Shown here piece by piece: positions 1-5,828 of a stretch of 14,772 nucleotides of DNA. Below the pieces are notes generated by a model. The model worked only from the letters and a program-made list of their open reading frames with translations. It did no database searches and was not told the DNA's origin. The first letter of the stretch is position 1; each line of letters begins with the position of its first letter. The position numbers were made by a program, and so were the translations under genes. This stretch comes from Acidimicrobiia bacterium (lineage in GTDB: Bacteria; Actinomycetota; Acidimicrobiia; Spongiisociales; UBA5794): positions 1 through 14,772 of the forward strand of contig JABDMN010000236.1 in the NCBI GenBank assembly GCA_013001485.1. Direction: 5' to 3'.

Positions 1-1
1 C

Positions 2-55
2 TACGAGACGGCGCTCCACGAGCCGACGACGGAAGCCTCCACTCGTCCCTCGTAG
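2..55 (+). CDS. C-terminal tail of an upstream gene, cut by the window edge
   Basis: The reading frame starting at base 2 stays open to a TAG at 53-55 and encodes a 17-residue tail beginning YETALHEP. Its codons mostly end in G or C, as in the real genes here, while the other two forward frames do not show this. The stop lies 5 nt before the ATG of the SGNH hydrolase, which would fit an operon. No function can be assigned from so short a tail. The coding call rests only on codon bias and spacing. Confidence 0.4.
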   Translation, partial: YETALHEPTTEASTRPS

Positions 56-60
56 AATCT

Positions 61-816
61 ATGAGCGTGAAACTGCTTGCCAGAGTCATCCCAACTGTCG
101 CCGTCGGTGCCGTCGGCATCGTGGTGGCACAAATCCTGCGGGCTGCATACCGACCGGACCTGCCGTCGCTGGACAACCAGGATCCTTCGGGCAGATTCGG
201 TGACCCCTCGAGTCCCCTCCTCAAGGTCGCGGCTATGGGGGACAGTTCAGTCACCGCTCCGGGTGTGCACCTCGACAACGCATGGTCTCGTCGTGTCGCC
301 CACCACCTCTCCAACGAATACCACGTGGATCTCCACTCGCTGGCCGTAGGGGGCTCCAAGGTTCGCGACGTCATCGACACTCAGCTGGAATCGGCGATCA
401 GCTACCAACCCGATCTCGTGCTGCTCTCCGTAGGGGCCAACGATGCGCTTCGGGCAACCACCCTCAAGCAGTTCGAAGACACCGTCGCCGAGCTCTTGGA
501 GGCATTGCTTCCCCACACCAAGGCCGTCCTGTTCTCAGGAGTCGGCGATCTGGGGACGATTCCCCGATTGTCCGATCCGCTGCGTGCCTTTGCCCGTATG
601 CGCGGGAAGGCGATCGACAGGGCAATCTCCCGTGCGTGTGATCGCTTCGATCGGGTGGTCAAGACCGACGCATGGGAACACCCTTCGTGGGCCTACTTCA
701 CCGACAGGCCCGAGGAAGCTTTCGCCGCCGATCAGTTCCACGCCTCCGATGAGGGGCACCGGATATTCGCTCAGAACGCGATCCGGTCGATCGAGGCCAT
801 CCTCCATCGGCTGTAG
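61..816 (+). CDS. SGNH/GDSL-family hydrolase (esterase/lipase), membrane-anchored
   Basis: This 251-aa protein is probably a serine esterase or acyl hydrolase held at the membrane. A hydrophobic segment at residues 9-28 can act as an N-terminal anchor or uncleaved signal. The SGNH blocks are in order: GDS at 60-62 (nucleophile Ser62), a Gly pair near 97-98, GAND at 125-128 (Asn127), and DQFH at 224-227 giving catalytic Asp224 and His227. Length is normal for a single-domain SGNH hydrolase. No clear Shine-Dalgarno precedes ATG 61; an in-frame GTG at 67 is an alternative start that loses only two residues. The stop lies 3 nt from the stop of the convergent uridine kinase gene. The fold is confident, but the substrate cannot be read from sequence. 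Confidence 0.85.
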   Translation: MSVKLLARVIPTVAVGAVGIVVAQILRAAYRPDLPSLDNQDPSGRFGDPSSPLLKVAAMGDSSVTAPGVHLDNAWSRRVAHHLSNEYHVDLHSLAVGGSKVRDVIDTQLESAISYQPDLVLLSVGANDALRATTLKQFEDTVAELLEALLPHTKAVLFSGVGDLGTIPRLSDPLRAFARMRGKAIDRAISRACDRFDRVVKTDAWEHPSWAYFTDRPEEAFAADQFHASDEGHRIFAQNAIRSIEAILHRL

Positions 817-819
817 GTC

Positions 820-1485
820 TCAGCTGCTCCCGAGCACCCGGTTGATCATGGACACCACAGTCGCCACCGCCGGCGGGTTGTATCCCTCCGGGATGATGAT
901 GTCGGCGTAGCGCTTCGACGGCTCGACGAACTGAAGATGCATCGGCCGCACGGTCTCCTCGTACTGGGCGATGATCGACTCGAGGTCCCGGCCGCGTTCG
1001 GCGATGTCTCGCTGCAGCCTTCGTAACACCCGGATATCGGGGTCGGTATCGATGAAGATCTTGAGATCCATCAGCCTTCTCAGATCCGGCTCGACGAGCA
1101 CGAGGATCCCCTCGACGATCACCACCGGGGCAGGTTCGACCCGCACCGTCTCTCCGGTGCGCAAGTGGGTTGAGAAGTCATACACCGGCTTGTCGATCGA
1201 CAGGCCTGTACGCAGTGCGGCCAGGTGCTCGACCAGCAACTCGGACTCGAGCGAGTCTGGATGGTCGTAGTTGATGGCGGCTCGCTTCTCGAGTTCGAGA
1301 TGCGCGTTGTCGCGGTAGTAGGCGTCGTGAGCGAGAAGCCCCACCCGTCCCCCCGTCGCTTCCGCGATCGCGTCGACGATCGTGGACTTTCCCGAACCCG
1401 AGCCTCCGGCGATTCCGATCACGACCGGGCGGCCTTCGGAGCCGGCTGGCCAGTCGACATGGTCGAAACTGGGGGCGGGGGGCAT
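820..1485 (-). CDS. udk: Uridine kinase
   Basis: This cytoplasmic 221-aa kinase phosphorylates uridine (and usually cytidine) with a nucleoside triphosphate in pyrimidine salvage. The Walker A motif GGSGSGKS is at residues 27-34. The family-typical segments follow: HDAYYRDN (53-60), NYDHPDS (72-78), the PVYDFSTH substrate loop (100-107), VVIVEGIL (121-128), and the arginine-rich lid DIRVLRRLQRDIAERGR (150-166). Length is close to the usual 200-220 aa. The ATG at 1485 has no Shine-Dalgarno, but TAGCCT lies exactly 6 nt upstream, which suggests a leaderless mRNA. It is divergent from the sigma-factor gene (96 nt between starts) and converges on the SGNH gene. Confidence 0.95.
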   Translation of the reverse strand: MPPAPSFDHVDWPAGSEGRPVVIGIAGGSGSGKSTIVDAIAEATGGRVGLLAHDAYYRDNAHLELEKRAAINYDHPDSLESELLVEHLAALRTGLSIDKPVYDFSTHLRTGETVRVEPAPVVIVEGILVLVEPDLRRLMDLKIFIDTDPDIRVLRRLQRDIAERGRDLESIIAQYEETVRPMHLQFVEPSKRYADIIIPEGYNPPAVATVVSMINRVLGSS

Positions 1486-1491
1486 GGGATC

Positions 1492-1497
1492 AGGCTA
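1492..1497 (-). promoter_or_regulatory. Candidate -10 box of udk (leaderless)
   Basis: On the minus strand TAGCCT matches the TAnnnT form of an actinobacterial -10 box. It is followed by 6 nt (GATCCC) and then the ATG at 1485, so transcription would begin at or next to the start codon. No convincing -35 was found. The same TAGnnT plus 6-nt arrangement precedes phr and the acyltransferase gene. Confidence 0.5.
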
Positions 1498-1525
1498 CAG
1501 GTACTCCCCAACGCGATTTCCACGC

Positions 1526-1550
1526 GGAATGCCTGGAGCATCTACGGTCA
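1526..1550 (+). promoter_or_regulatory. Candidate ECF-type promoter upstream of the sigma-factor gene
   Basis: GGAA at 1526-1529 is separated by 15 nt from CGGTCA at 1545-1550. GGAA-type -35 and CG(T/G)TC-type -10 boxes are typical of promoters read by ECF sigma factors, which often control their own genes. A similar arrangement, GGAA-14-CGTTCA, lies at 4296-4319 before the secreted Ig-like gene. The predicted 5' leader of about 26-30 nt has no clear Shine-Dalgarno. The spacer is slightly short for classical ECF promoters, so this is tentative. Confidence 0.3.
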
Positions 1551-1581
1551 TCCGCAGCTTCTTCGACTCCGTATACCTGAC

Positions 1582-2142
1582 ATGGATTCCACCACCTCCG
1601 ACTCAGCGCTCGCTGTCGCCATTGGGCGATACGACCAAGACGCGCTCGCCGAGGCGTACAACCGGCATGGCGGAGCCGTCTTTGCGTTGGCACGCCGTGT
1701 GATCAGGAGCCGGGAGCTCGCCGAAGAGGTGACCCAGGAGATCTTCCTTCGCCTGTGGCACAAACCACAGCGCTTCGACCCCGAGCGCGGGAAGCTGCGG
1801 TCGTTCCTGCTCTCCGACACTCATGGGCGCGCCATCGACATGATCCGATCTGAGGGAGCTCGCAAGACACGCGAGGAGCGTGAAGCCGCCATCGCGCCGC
1901 AGCCTCAGGAATCCGTCGAAGGGTCTGTGTGGCAGAACGTTGCCTCCGCAGAGATCCGGCAAGCGCTGATGGAGCTCTCGAGCGACGAACGCTCTGCTAT
2001 CGAACTCGCCTACTTCGGCGGCCTCACCTATCGAGAGGTCGCCGAGCGCCTCGGCCAACCCGAGGGCACAGTCAAGAGCCGAATCCGCACCGGAATGAAA
2101 CGGCTCAAGGTTCAACTATCAGCATTGGGCGTGATGCCATGA
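1582..2142 (+). CDS. ECF-type RNA polymerase sigma factor (SigK-like)
   Basis: This 186-aa sigma factor should direct RNA polymerase to a small regulon when released from its anti-sigma partner. Sigma-70 region 2 spans about 24-92, with the core-binding segment AEEVTQEIFLRLW at 47-59 and KLRSFL at 71-76. Region 4 spans about 124-178, with helix-turn-helix LTYREVAERLG at 148-158 and recognition helix GTVKSRIRTGMKRL at 162-175. The frame is open far upstream, but ATG 1582 is chosen because homology begins just after it; the upstream part is the shadow of udk. It overlaps the next gene by ATGA (2139-2142), so the two products should be translationally coupled. The RskA-type partner suggests the SigK/SigL-like group, although the exact ECF group cannot be fixed by eye. 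Confidence 0.92.
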   Translation: MDSTTSDSALAVAIGRYDQDALAEAYNRHGGAVFALARRVIRSRELAEEVTQEIFLRLWHKPQRFDPERGKLRSFLLSDTHGRAIDMIRSEGARKTREEREAAIAPQPQESVEGSVWQNVASAEIRQALMELSSDERSAIELAYFGGLTYREVAERLGQPEGTVKSRIRTGMKRLKVQLSALGVMP

Positions 2143-2876
2143 CGACACCAACACCTGAAGAACTGGCTGGGGCATACGCCCTCGACGCCGTCGACGAGAT
2201 CGAACGCCGAAGGATCGAACGCGCCGCCGAGGCTGATCCAGCACTAGCTGCGGAGCTCGCAGACCATCTCGAGGTCGCCGCCATCCTCGCCGAGGCCGTC
2301 GAGGCGTCGCCGTCCACCCCATCGCCGGCAGTCTGGGACAACATCGCAGCAGCCATCGACGGCGAGGCGGCGCCCGAGATGCAATTCGTGCCCGTACGGC
2401 GCTCCTCGTGGGTGACCCGCGCCGTCGCCGCCGTCTCCGTCGCCGCGGTGGCCCTCTCCGCCGTGTTGGCGGTCCGCGTCATCGACCAGGACCGACGCAT
2501 CGAAGACCTCACGACAGCCATGCAGGCCGACCCAGTCGACCAAGCTGCACAGGCGGCGATCACTGCTCCTGGCTCGGCCGTCGTCACCCTCGCCGACCCT
2601 GCCGGCAACGCAGCCAGCGTCCAGCTGGTGATGACCGAAGAAGGCATCGGGTATGTGTTGTCGGACGCACTCCCCGCTCTCGCCGATGACCGGACCTATC
2701 AGCTGTGGGCCATCGTCGGCGACACAGTGCTTTCTGCCGGCGTCATGGGCAATGACCCCGGTATCACCCCATTCCAGGTGAGCGGCGATGTGGTCGGGTT
2801 CGCCATCACCGAAGAGGTCGCCGGTGGTGTCGTGTCTTCCGCAAACGACCCGCTGTACCTGTGGCTCGACGCCTGA
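2139..2876 (+). CDS. RskA-family anti-sigma factor (membrane)
   Basis: This 245-aa transmembrane protein should hold the preceding sigma factor inactive at the inner face of the membrane. The N-terminal sigma-binding part is residues 5-55, beginning ELAGAYALDAVDE as in RskA proteins. One transmembrane helix lies at about 92-113. The extracytoplasmic RskA domain covers about 140-245, with the typical YQLWAI (187-192) and LSAGVM (198-203) segments. It contains no cysteine, so it lacks the HxxxCxxC zinc motif of ZAS-type anti-sigma factors. By analogy with RskA, release of the sigma factor would go through regulated intramembrane proteolysis; no protease gene is in the window. The start is fixed by the ATGA overlap. 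Confidence 0.88.
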   Translation: MTTPTPEELAGAYALDAVDEIERRRIERAAEADPALAAELADHLEVAAILAEAVEASPSTPSPAVWDNIAAAIDGEAAPEMQFVPVRRSSWVTRAVAAVSVAAVALSAVLAVRVIDQDRRIEDLTTAMQADPVDQAAQAAITAPGSAVVTLADPAGNAASVQLVMTEEGIGYVLSDALPALADDRTYQLWAIVGDTVLSAGVMGNDPGITPFQVSGDVVGFAITEEVAGGVVSSANDPLYLWLDA

Positions 2877-2900
2877 TCTGCCCGTTCCCAAGAGCAGAAG

Positions 2901-2920
2901 GTCCGGCGATCATGGCGGAC
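2901..2920. terminator. Weak hairpin between convergent anti-sigma and phr genes
   Basis: GTCCG (2901-2905) pairs with CGGAC (2916-2920), and the stem can extend past one mismatch. It lies in the 46-nt gap between the two convergent stops, so it could serve both strands. There is no T-run on either side. A hairpin this short can arise by chance. Confidence 0.25.
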
Positions 2921-2922
2921 TA

Positions 2923-4272
2923 TCAGGCTCGTGTGCGAGCTGCCTGATACACCTGGAGACACCGCTCCCGAGCTTCGCCGTGATCAACAATCGGTAATGG
3001 ATAGGTGTCTCCAAGAGATATCCCCGCCGCGGCCAACTCGAGAGGCCCCGACTCCCATGGGGAGTGGATGTGTGCGTTTCCCAGCTCCGATAGTTCTGGG
3101 ACCCAGCGCCTGATGTAGTCGCCGTTCGGGTCGGACTTCTTCGACTGGGTCACCGGGTTGAAGATCCGGAAGTAGGGAGACGCATCGGCCCCTGTGCCGG
3201 CCACCCATTGCCAGTTGCCCACGTTCTGGGCGACATCGCCATCTACCAGCCACTGCCTGAAGAACCGCTCTCCCATCCGCCAGTCCACGAGCAAGTCCTT
3301 CACGAGGAAGGACGCCACGATCATCCGTACCCGGTTGTGGACCCAGCCTTCTCCTGAGAGCTGCCTCATTCCGGCATCGACGATCGGGTAGCCGGTGCGC
3401 CCTGCACACCAGGCCTCGAATTCCTCCTGGTCGTTGCGCCACTTGATGGCGTCGTACTCAGGCCGCATCGCCGCACCGACAGTGTGTGGGAAGGCATCCA
3501 TCACCGTGGCGTAGAAGTCACGCCAGCACAGCTGCCGGACAAAGGCGCGAGCACCATCGGAGGCCGAGCCGATCCGGCCGATGACCTGCACCGGTGACAG
3601 CGTCCCAAACTTGAGGTCTGCCGACAGTCGACTCGTTGCATCGAGGTCGGGGCGATCCCGAGTCTCGGGGTAGACATCGACTTCTGCCACAAACCGTTCG
3701 AGGCGTTCTATCGCGGCGAGCTCCCCTCCGGCCATCAGCGGCTCGCCGGCGTCGGGGATACCTGAGCCCGGATCATCGGACACCGCCGCGTTCCCCTCAT
3801 CCGGCGCACGATGGACCGGCGCCTCGAACCAACGCTTGGAGTACGGGGTGAAGACCCGATAGGGATTGCCGGCGCCTGTGAGCAGCGTTCCCGGTGCCTG
3901 GACGACACTCCCGGGAAACCGCTGCACCCGATCGCCGAGCGCGGCGGAAACTGCGCTGTCCCGTTGGCGGGCATACGGGGTGTAATCGTCGTTCCAATAC
4001 ACCGCGGAGTCGCCGGCGATTCGAGCCACAACGTCGACGGGATCGCCCTCGACGACATGAAGCCGGCCTCCGCGCGCCCGAAGCTGCTCATCGAGCGCTC
4101 TCAGGTGAGCGACGAGCTGGGTGCGGCGGTAGTCACCGGCACTCCGCATCAGCGTCGGATCGACGACGAACAGCGGCAGAACCGTCGTCGAGTCGAGGGT
4201 GCCATGAGCCCAGGCCGGGTTCTCCCCCAAACGCAGGTCGCGGCGGAACCACACGATGGAGCGATCGGGCAC
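2923..4272 (-). CDS. phr: Deoxyribodipyrimidine photolyase (class I CPD photolyase)
   Basis: This 449-aa flavoprotein repairs UV-induced cyclobutane pyrimidine dimers using light. The N-terminal antenna-binding alpha/beta domain begins IVWFRRDLRLGENPA (6-20). The C-terminal FAD domain carries RLSADLKFGTLSP (215-227), QLCWRDFY (247-254), TGYPIVDAGMRQL (293-305), WVHNRVRM (310-317) and DASPYFRIFNP (363-373). The electron-transfer tryptophan triad is intact: Trp278, Trp331 and Trp354 keep the spacing of E. coli Trp306, Trp359 and Trp382. The antenna chromophore cannot be told from sequence. The start is GTG at 4272, with TAGGTT exactly 6 nt upstream and no Shine-Dalgarno, consistent with a leaderless mRNA. 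It is divergent from the secreted Ig-like gene. Confidence 0.95.
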   Translation of the reverse strand: MPDRSIVWFRRDLRLGENPAWAHGTLDSTTVLPLFVVDPTLMRSAGDYRRTQLVAHLRALDEQLRARGGRLHVVEGDPVDVVARIAGDSAVYWNDDYTPYARQRDSAVSAALGDRVQRFPGSVVQAPGTLLTGAGNPYRVFTPYSKRWFEAPVHRAPDEGNAAVSDDPGSGIPDAGEPLMAGGELAAIERLERFVAEVDVYPETRDRPDLDATSRLSADLKFGTLSPVQVIGRIGSASDGARAFVRQLCWRDFYATVMDAFPHTVGAAMRPEYDAIKWRNDQEEFEAWCAGRTGYPIVDAGMRQLSGEGWVHNRVRMIVASFLVKDLLVDWRMGERFFRQWLVDGDVAQNVGNWQWVAGTGADASPYFRIFNPVTQSKKSDPNGDYIRRWVPELSELGNAHIHSPWESGPLELAAAGISLGDTYPLPIVDHGEARERCLQVYQAARTRA

Positions 4273-4278
4273 GATGTA

Positions 4279-4284
4279 AACCTA
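4279..4284 (-). promoter_or_regulatory. Candidate -10 box of phr (leaderless)
   Basis: TAGGTT on the minus strand is followed by the 6-nt spacer TACATC and the GTG start at 4272. The spacing places the transcript start at the start codon. The -35 region would fall in the right arm of the inverted repeat at 4285-4306, so a protein bound there could block or recruit polymerase. Confidence 0.5.
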
Positions 4285-4306
4285 GGACTATGCGCGGAAA
4301 TAGTCC
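4285..4306. repeat. Inverted repeat in the phr / Ig-like divergent promoter region
   Basis: GGACTAT (4285-4291) and ATAGTCC (4300-4306) are perfect 7-bp arms around an 8-nt spacer. The repeat directly abuts the phr -10 candidate, and its spacer contains the GGAA of the ECF-like motif reading the other way. The position suits an operator that affects both genes. Function is inferred from position only. Confidence 0.4.
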
Positions 4307-4319
4307 CCACGCGCGTTCA
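4296..4319 (+). promoter_or_regulatory. Candidate ECF-type promoter upstream of the Ig-like secreted gene
   Basis: GGAA (4296-4299), 14 nt, then CGTTCA (4314-4319) resembles the motif before the sigma-factor gene (GGAA-15-CGGTCA). It would give a 5' leader of about 50 nt containing the Shine-Dalgarno of the gene at 4377. Two loose matches in one window are suggestive rather than conclusive. Confidence 0.3.
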
Positions 4320-4376
4320 AGAAATGGACACGATTTCGCCGATCACCTCAGGAGCGGAGAAAAAGGGGACAACTCG

Positions 4377-5432
4377 ATGACACGTCGACCGTGGCTGGCT
4401 GGGCTGATTGCATTCGTCTTGGTTGTGGGGATCGGGGGCATGGCTGTGGCCGCGCAGTCGGTCTTCGTCCAGGAACCCGAGACCGAGACGTCGCTTGTTG
4501 GCGACGATGGGCTCGTGCCGATCGCCCAAGGCGCAGATGAGAAACCCGAGGCAGTCGAGCCGGCCAAGGACGAATCGGCCAAGGACGAGCCGGCCAAGGA
4601 CGAAGCCCCCGAAGACGGCGACACCACCCCTCCTGAGCTGGTCATCACCTCTCCCGAGGACGGCGCTGTCTTCGACACCAAGACGATCACCTTCTCCGGT
4701 GAGACCGAGCCCGGATCGACCGTTATGGCAGCCGGCTACGAGGCCGACGTCGACGCCGCAGGCAACTGGTCCATCAAGCTGATCCTGTCGCCGGGCGGCA
4801 ACACGGCGACGTTCTATGCATACGACACCGCCGGGAACAAGGCCATCGCCTCCGTGAAGGTCACGTACGAGGCACCCGAAGAGGACAAGCCGAAGGACGA
4901 AACGCCGACGGACGTAGCGTTCACAGCGAACCAGGTCCATGGGTCGTGCAGCGCCACCTTCGCGTACGACGTGTTCCACGGCACGGCCGACCCTGGGTCG
5001 GTGGTGGTGATCTGGTCTGCGAACGGCGCCGGCGAGACCGTCGCAGATTCGAAGGGGTTCTGGGAGAAGAAGGTCAAGTTCCCGGAGGCCTCACCCAATG
5101 AGCAGTTCATCGTGGTTGTGGAGTCGGGCGACCACCGCGCTGAGTTCGACTTCGTTTGGAACCCGGCACCGGTGGAGTTCACGGTCCACCAGTGGAATGA
5201 GGCCAGCGACTCGCCTGAGCCGTACGCCAAGTTCTACGGGACGGCGGAGCCCGGGACGGTCATCGTCGCCACTTCCGACTACGGATCGGCCGACATGGTG
5301 ACCTCGGGCAGTGAGTGGCACCTCAAGGTGTGGCTCACCGACGCTCCCGACGGGGACCCGTTCCCCATCACCGTGACCAGCGACGGTGAATCCACGACGT
5401 TCATGTTCGTGGTCCACGTCTACGAGGAGTAG
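4377..5432 (+). CDS. Secreted protein with three Ig-like repeats
   Basis: This 351-aa protein should be exported. It has a basic start (MTRRPW), a hydrophobic segment at 7-25 and likely cleavage near AAQ (25-27). A charged, low-complexity E/K/D/P-rich linker covers about 53-82 and includes PAKDE-SAKDE-PAKDE. Three beta-rich Ig-like modules follow at about 85-164, 178-262 and 266-348. Each has a G(E/T)xxPG(S/T) strand motif (residues 108-114, 202-208, 288-294) and a Trp near the middle (131, 229, 314). There is no sortase motif, C-terminal anchor or enzymatic motif, so a cell-surface, adhesive or matrix role is only a guess. ATG 4377 is chosen because the signal peptide starts there and AAAAAGGGG lies 7-15 nt upstream. 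The open frame runs further upstream only as a shadow of phr. Confidence 0.8.
   Translation: MTRRPWLAGLIAFVLVVGIGGMAVAAQSVFVQEPETETSLVGDDGLVPIAQGADEKPEAVEPAKDESAKDEPAKDEAPEDGDTTPPELVITSPEDGAVFDTKTITFSGETEPGSTVMAAGYEADVDAAGNWSIKLILSPGGNTATFYAYDTAGNKAIASVKVTYEAPEEDKPKDETPTDVAFTANQVHGSCSATFAYDVFHGTADPGSVVVIWSANGAGETVADSKGFWEKKVKFPEASPNEQFIVVVESGDHRAEFDFVWNPAPVEFTVHQWNEASDSPEPYAKFYGTAEPGTVIVATSDYGSADMVTSGSEWHLKVWLTDAPDGDPFPITVTSDGESTTFMFVVHVYEE
4561..4605 (+). repeat. Three tandem 15-bp units in the linker of the Ig-like gene
   Basis: The 13-mer CGGCCAAGGACGA recurs at 4561, 4576 and 4591 with a period of 15 nt. It encodes the (P/S)AKDE pentapeptides of the linker. Near-identical DNA copies suggest recent slippage or unit expansion, so the copy number may vary between strains. 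Confidence 0.8.
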
Positions 5433-5437
5433 AAGAC

Positions 5438-5459
5438 GCCAGGGGCGAACGCCCCTGGC
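5438..5459 (+). terminator. Perfect hairpin after the Ig-like gene (terminator without T-run)
   Basis: GCCAGGGGCG (5438-5447) and CGCCCCTGGC (5450-5459) are perfectly complementary around a 2-nt centre, starting 5 nt after the TAG stop. In practice it would fold as a 9-bp stem with a 4-nt loop. No T-run follows, which is common for hairpins at gene ends in high-GC actinobacteria. It separates the secreted-protein gene from the 2TM gene. Confidence 0.7.
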
Positions 5460-5512
5460 ACCCCGGCAACTCGCCGCTCATCCTGGGCACAGCATGCTCG
5501 AGGAGGACTGTC

Positions 5513-5791
5513 GTGGAGAGCACACCTGAGGCGCGGGCCCGGAAACGAGCCAAGGCGTACTACGGCCTGATGTGGCACATCGGGACATTCGTCGTGGTCA
5601 ACGCCTTCCTGTGGTTCATCGACATCAACGGAGGCAACGGCCTCGACTGGGCCTACTGGACCACAATCCCGTGGGGGGTGGCGCTTGGCTTCCATACATT
5701 GTCGTACTTCATCGACAGCAGCGGGATGACCGAGCGCAAGTACGAGAAGTTCCTCGAGACCGAGAAGCAGCGCGCCCCGCAAGACCACTGA
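5513..5791 (+). CDS. Small 2TM-domain membrane protein
   Basis: This 92-aa protein has a basic N-terminal helix (about 6-14), two hydrophobic segments at about 18-36 and 45-67, and a charged C-terminal tail (about 73-92). The first hairpin reads YGLMWHIGTFVVVNAFLWFI, the layout of the widespread 2TM domain family. The family is often found alone or joined to signalling domains, and its biochemical role is not settled. GTG 5513 is supported by a strong GAGGAGG Shine-Dalgarno with 7-nt spacing. The gene follows the terminator-like hairpin at 5438-5459 and ends 37 nt before the acyltransferase gene. Confidence 0.75.
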   Translation: MESTPEARARKRAKAYYGLMWHIGTFVVVNAFLWFIDINGGNGLDWAYWTTIPWGVALGFHTLSYFIDSSGMTERKYEKFLETEKQRAPQDH

Positions 5792-5816
5792 TCGCCCGCA
5801 ACCCCCGGACACCGCC

Positions 5817-5822
5817 TAGCGT
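5817..5822 (+). promoter_or_regulatory. Candidate -10 box of the acyltransferase gene (leaderless)
   Basis: TAGCGT lies exactly 6 nt (GGCAAC) before the GTG at 5829. There is no Shine-Dalgarno. The box and spacing match those of udk and phr. No good -35 is visible. Confidence 0.45.
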
Positions 5823-5828
5823 GGCAAC

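Noticed and set aside
1-55. Inverted repeat CTACGAG (1-7) / CTCGTAG (49-55) as a regulatory element
   Set aside because: The arms are 41 nt apart and probably inside a coding tail, so chance is likely.
53-58. TAGAAT just before the SGNH gene as a -10 box
   Set aside because: Only 2 nt separate it from the ATG, and its TAG is probably the stop codon of the upstream partial gene.
2105-2891. Minus-strand frames of 180 and 215 codons
   Set aside because: They are antisense to the RskA-like gene and consist of low-complexity Ala/Ser/Arg or Gly/Asp-rich translation without recognisable motifs.
4561-4605. CRISPR-like or mobile repeat
   Set aside because: The 15-bp units are contiguous, in frame and encode the linker pentapeptides, with no spacers.
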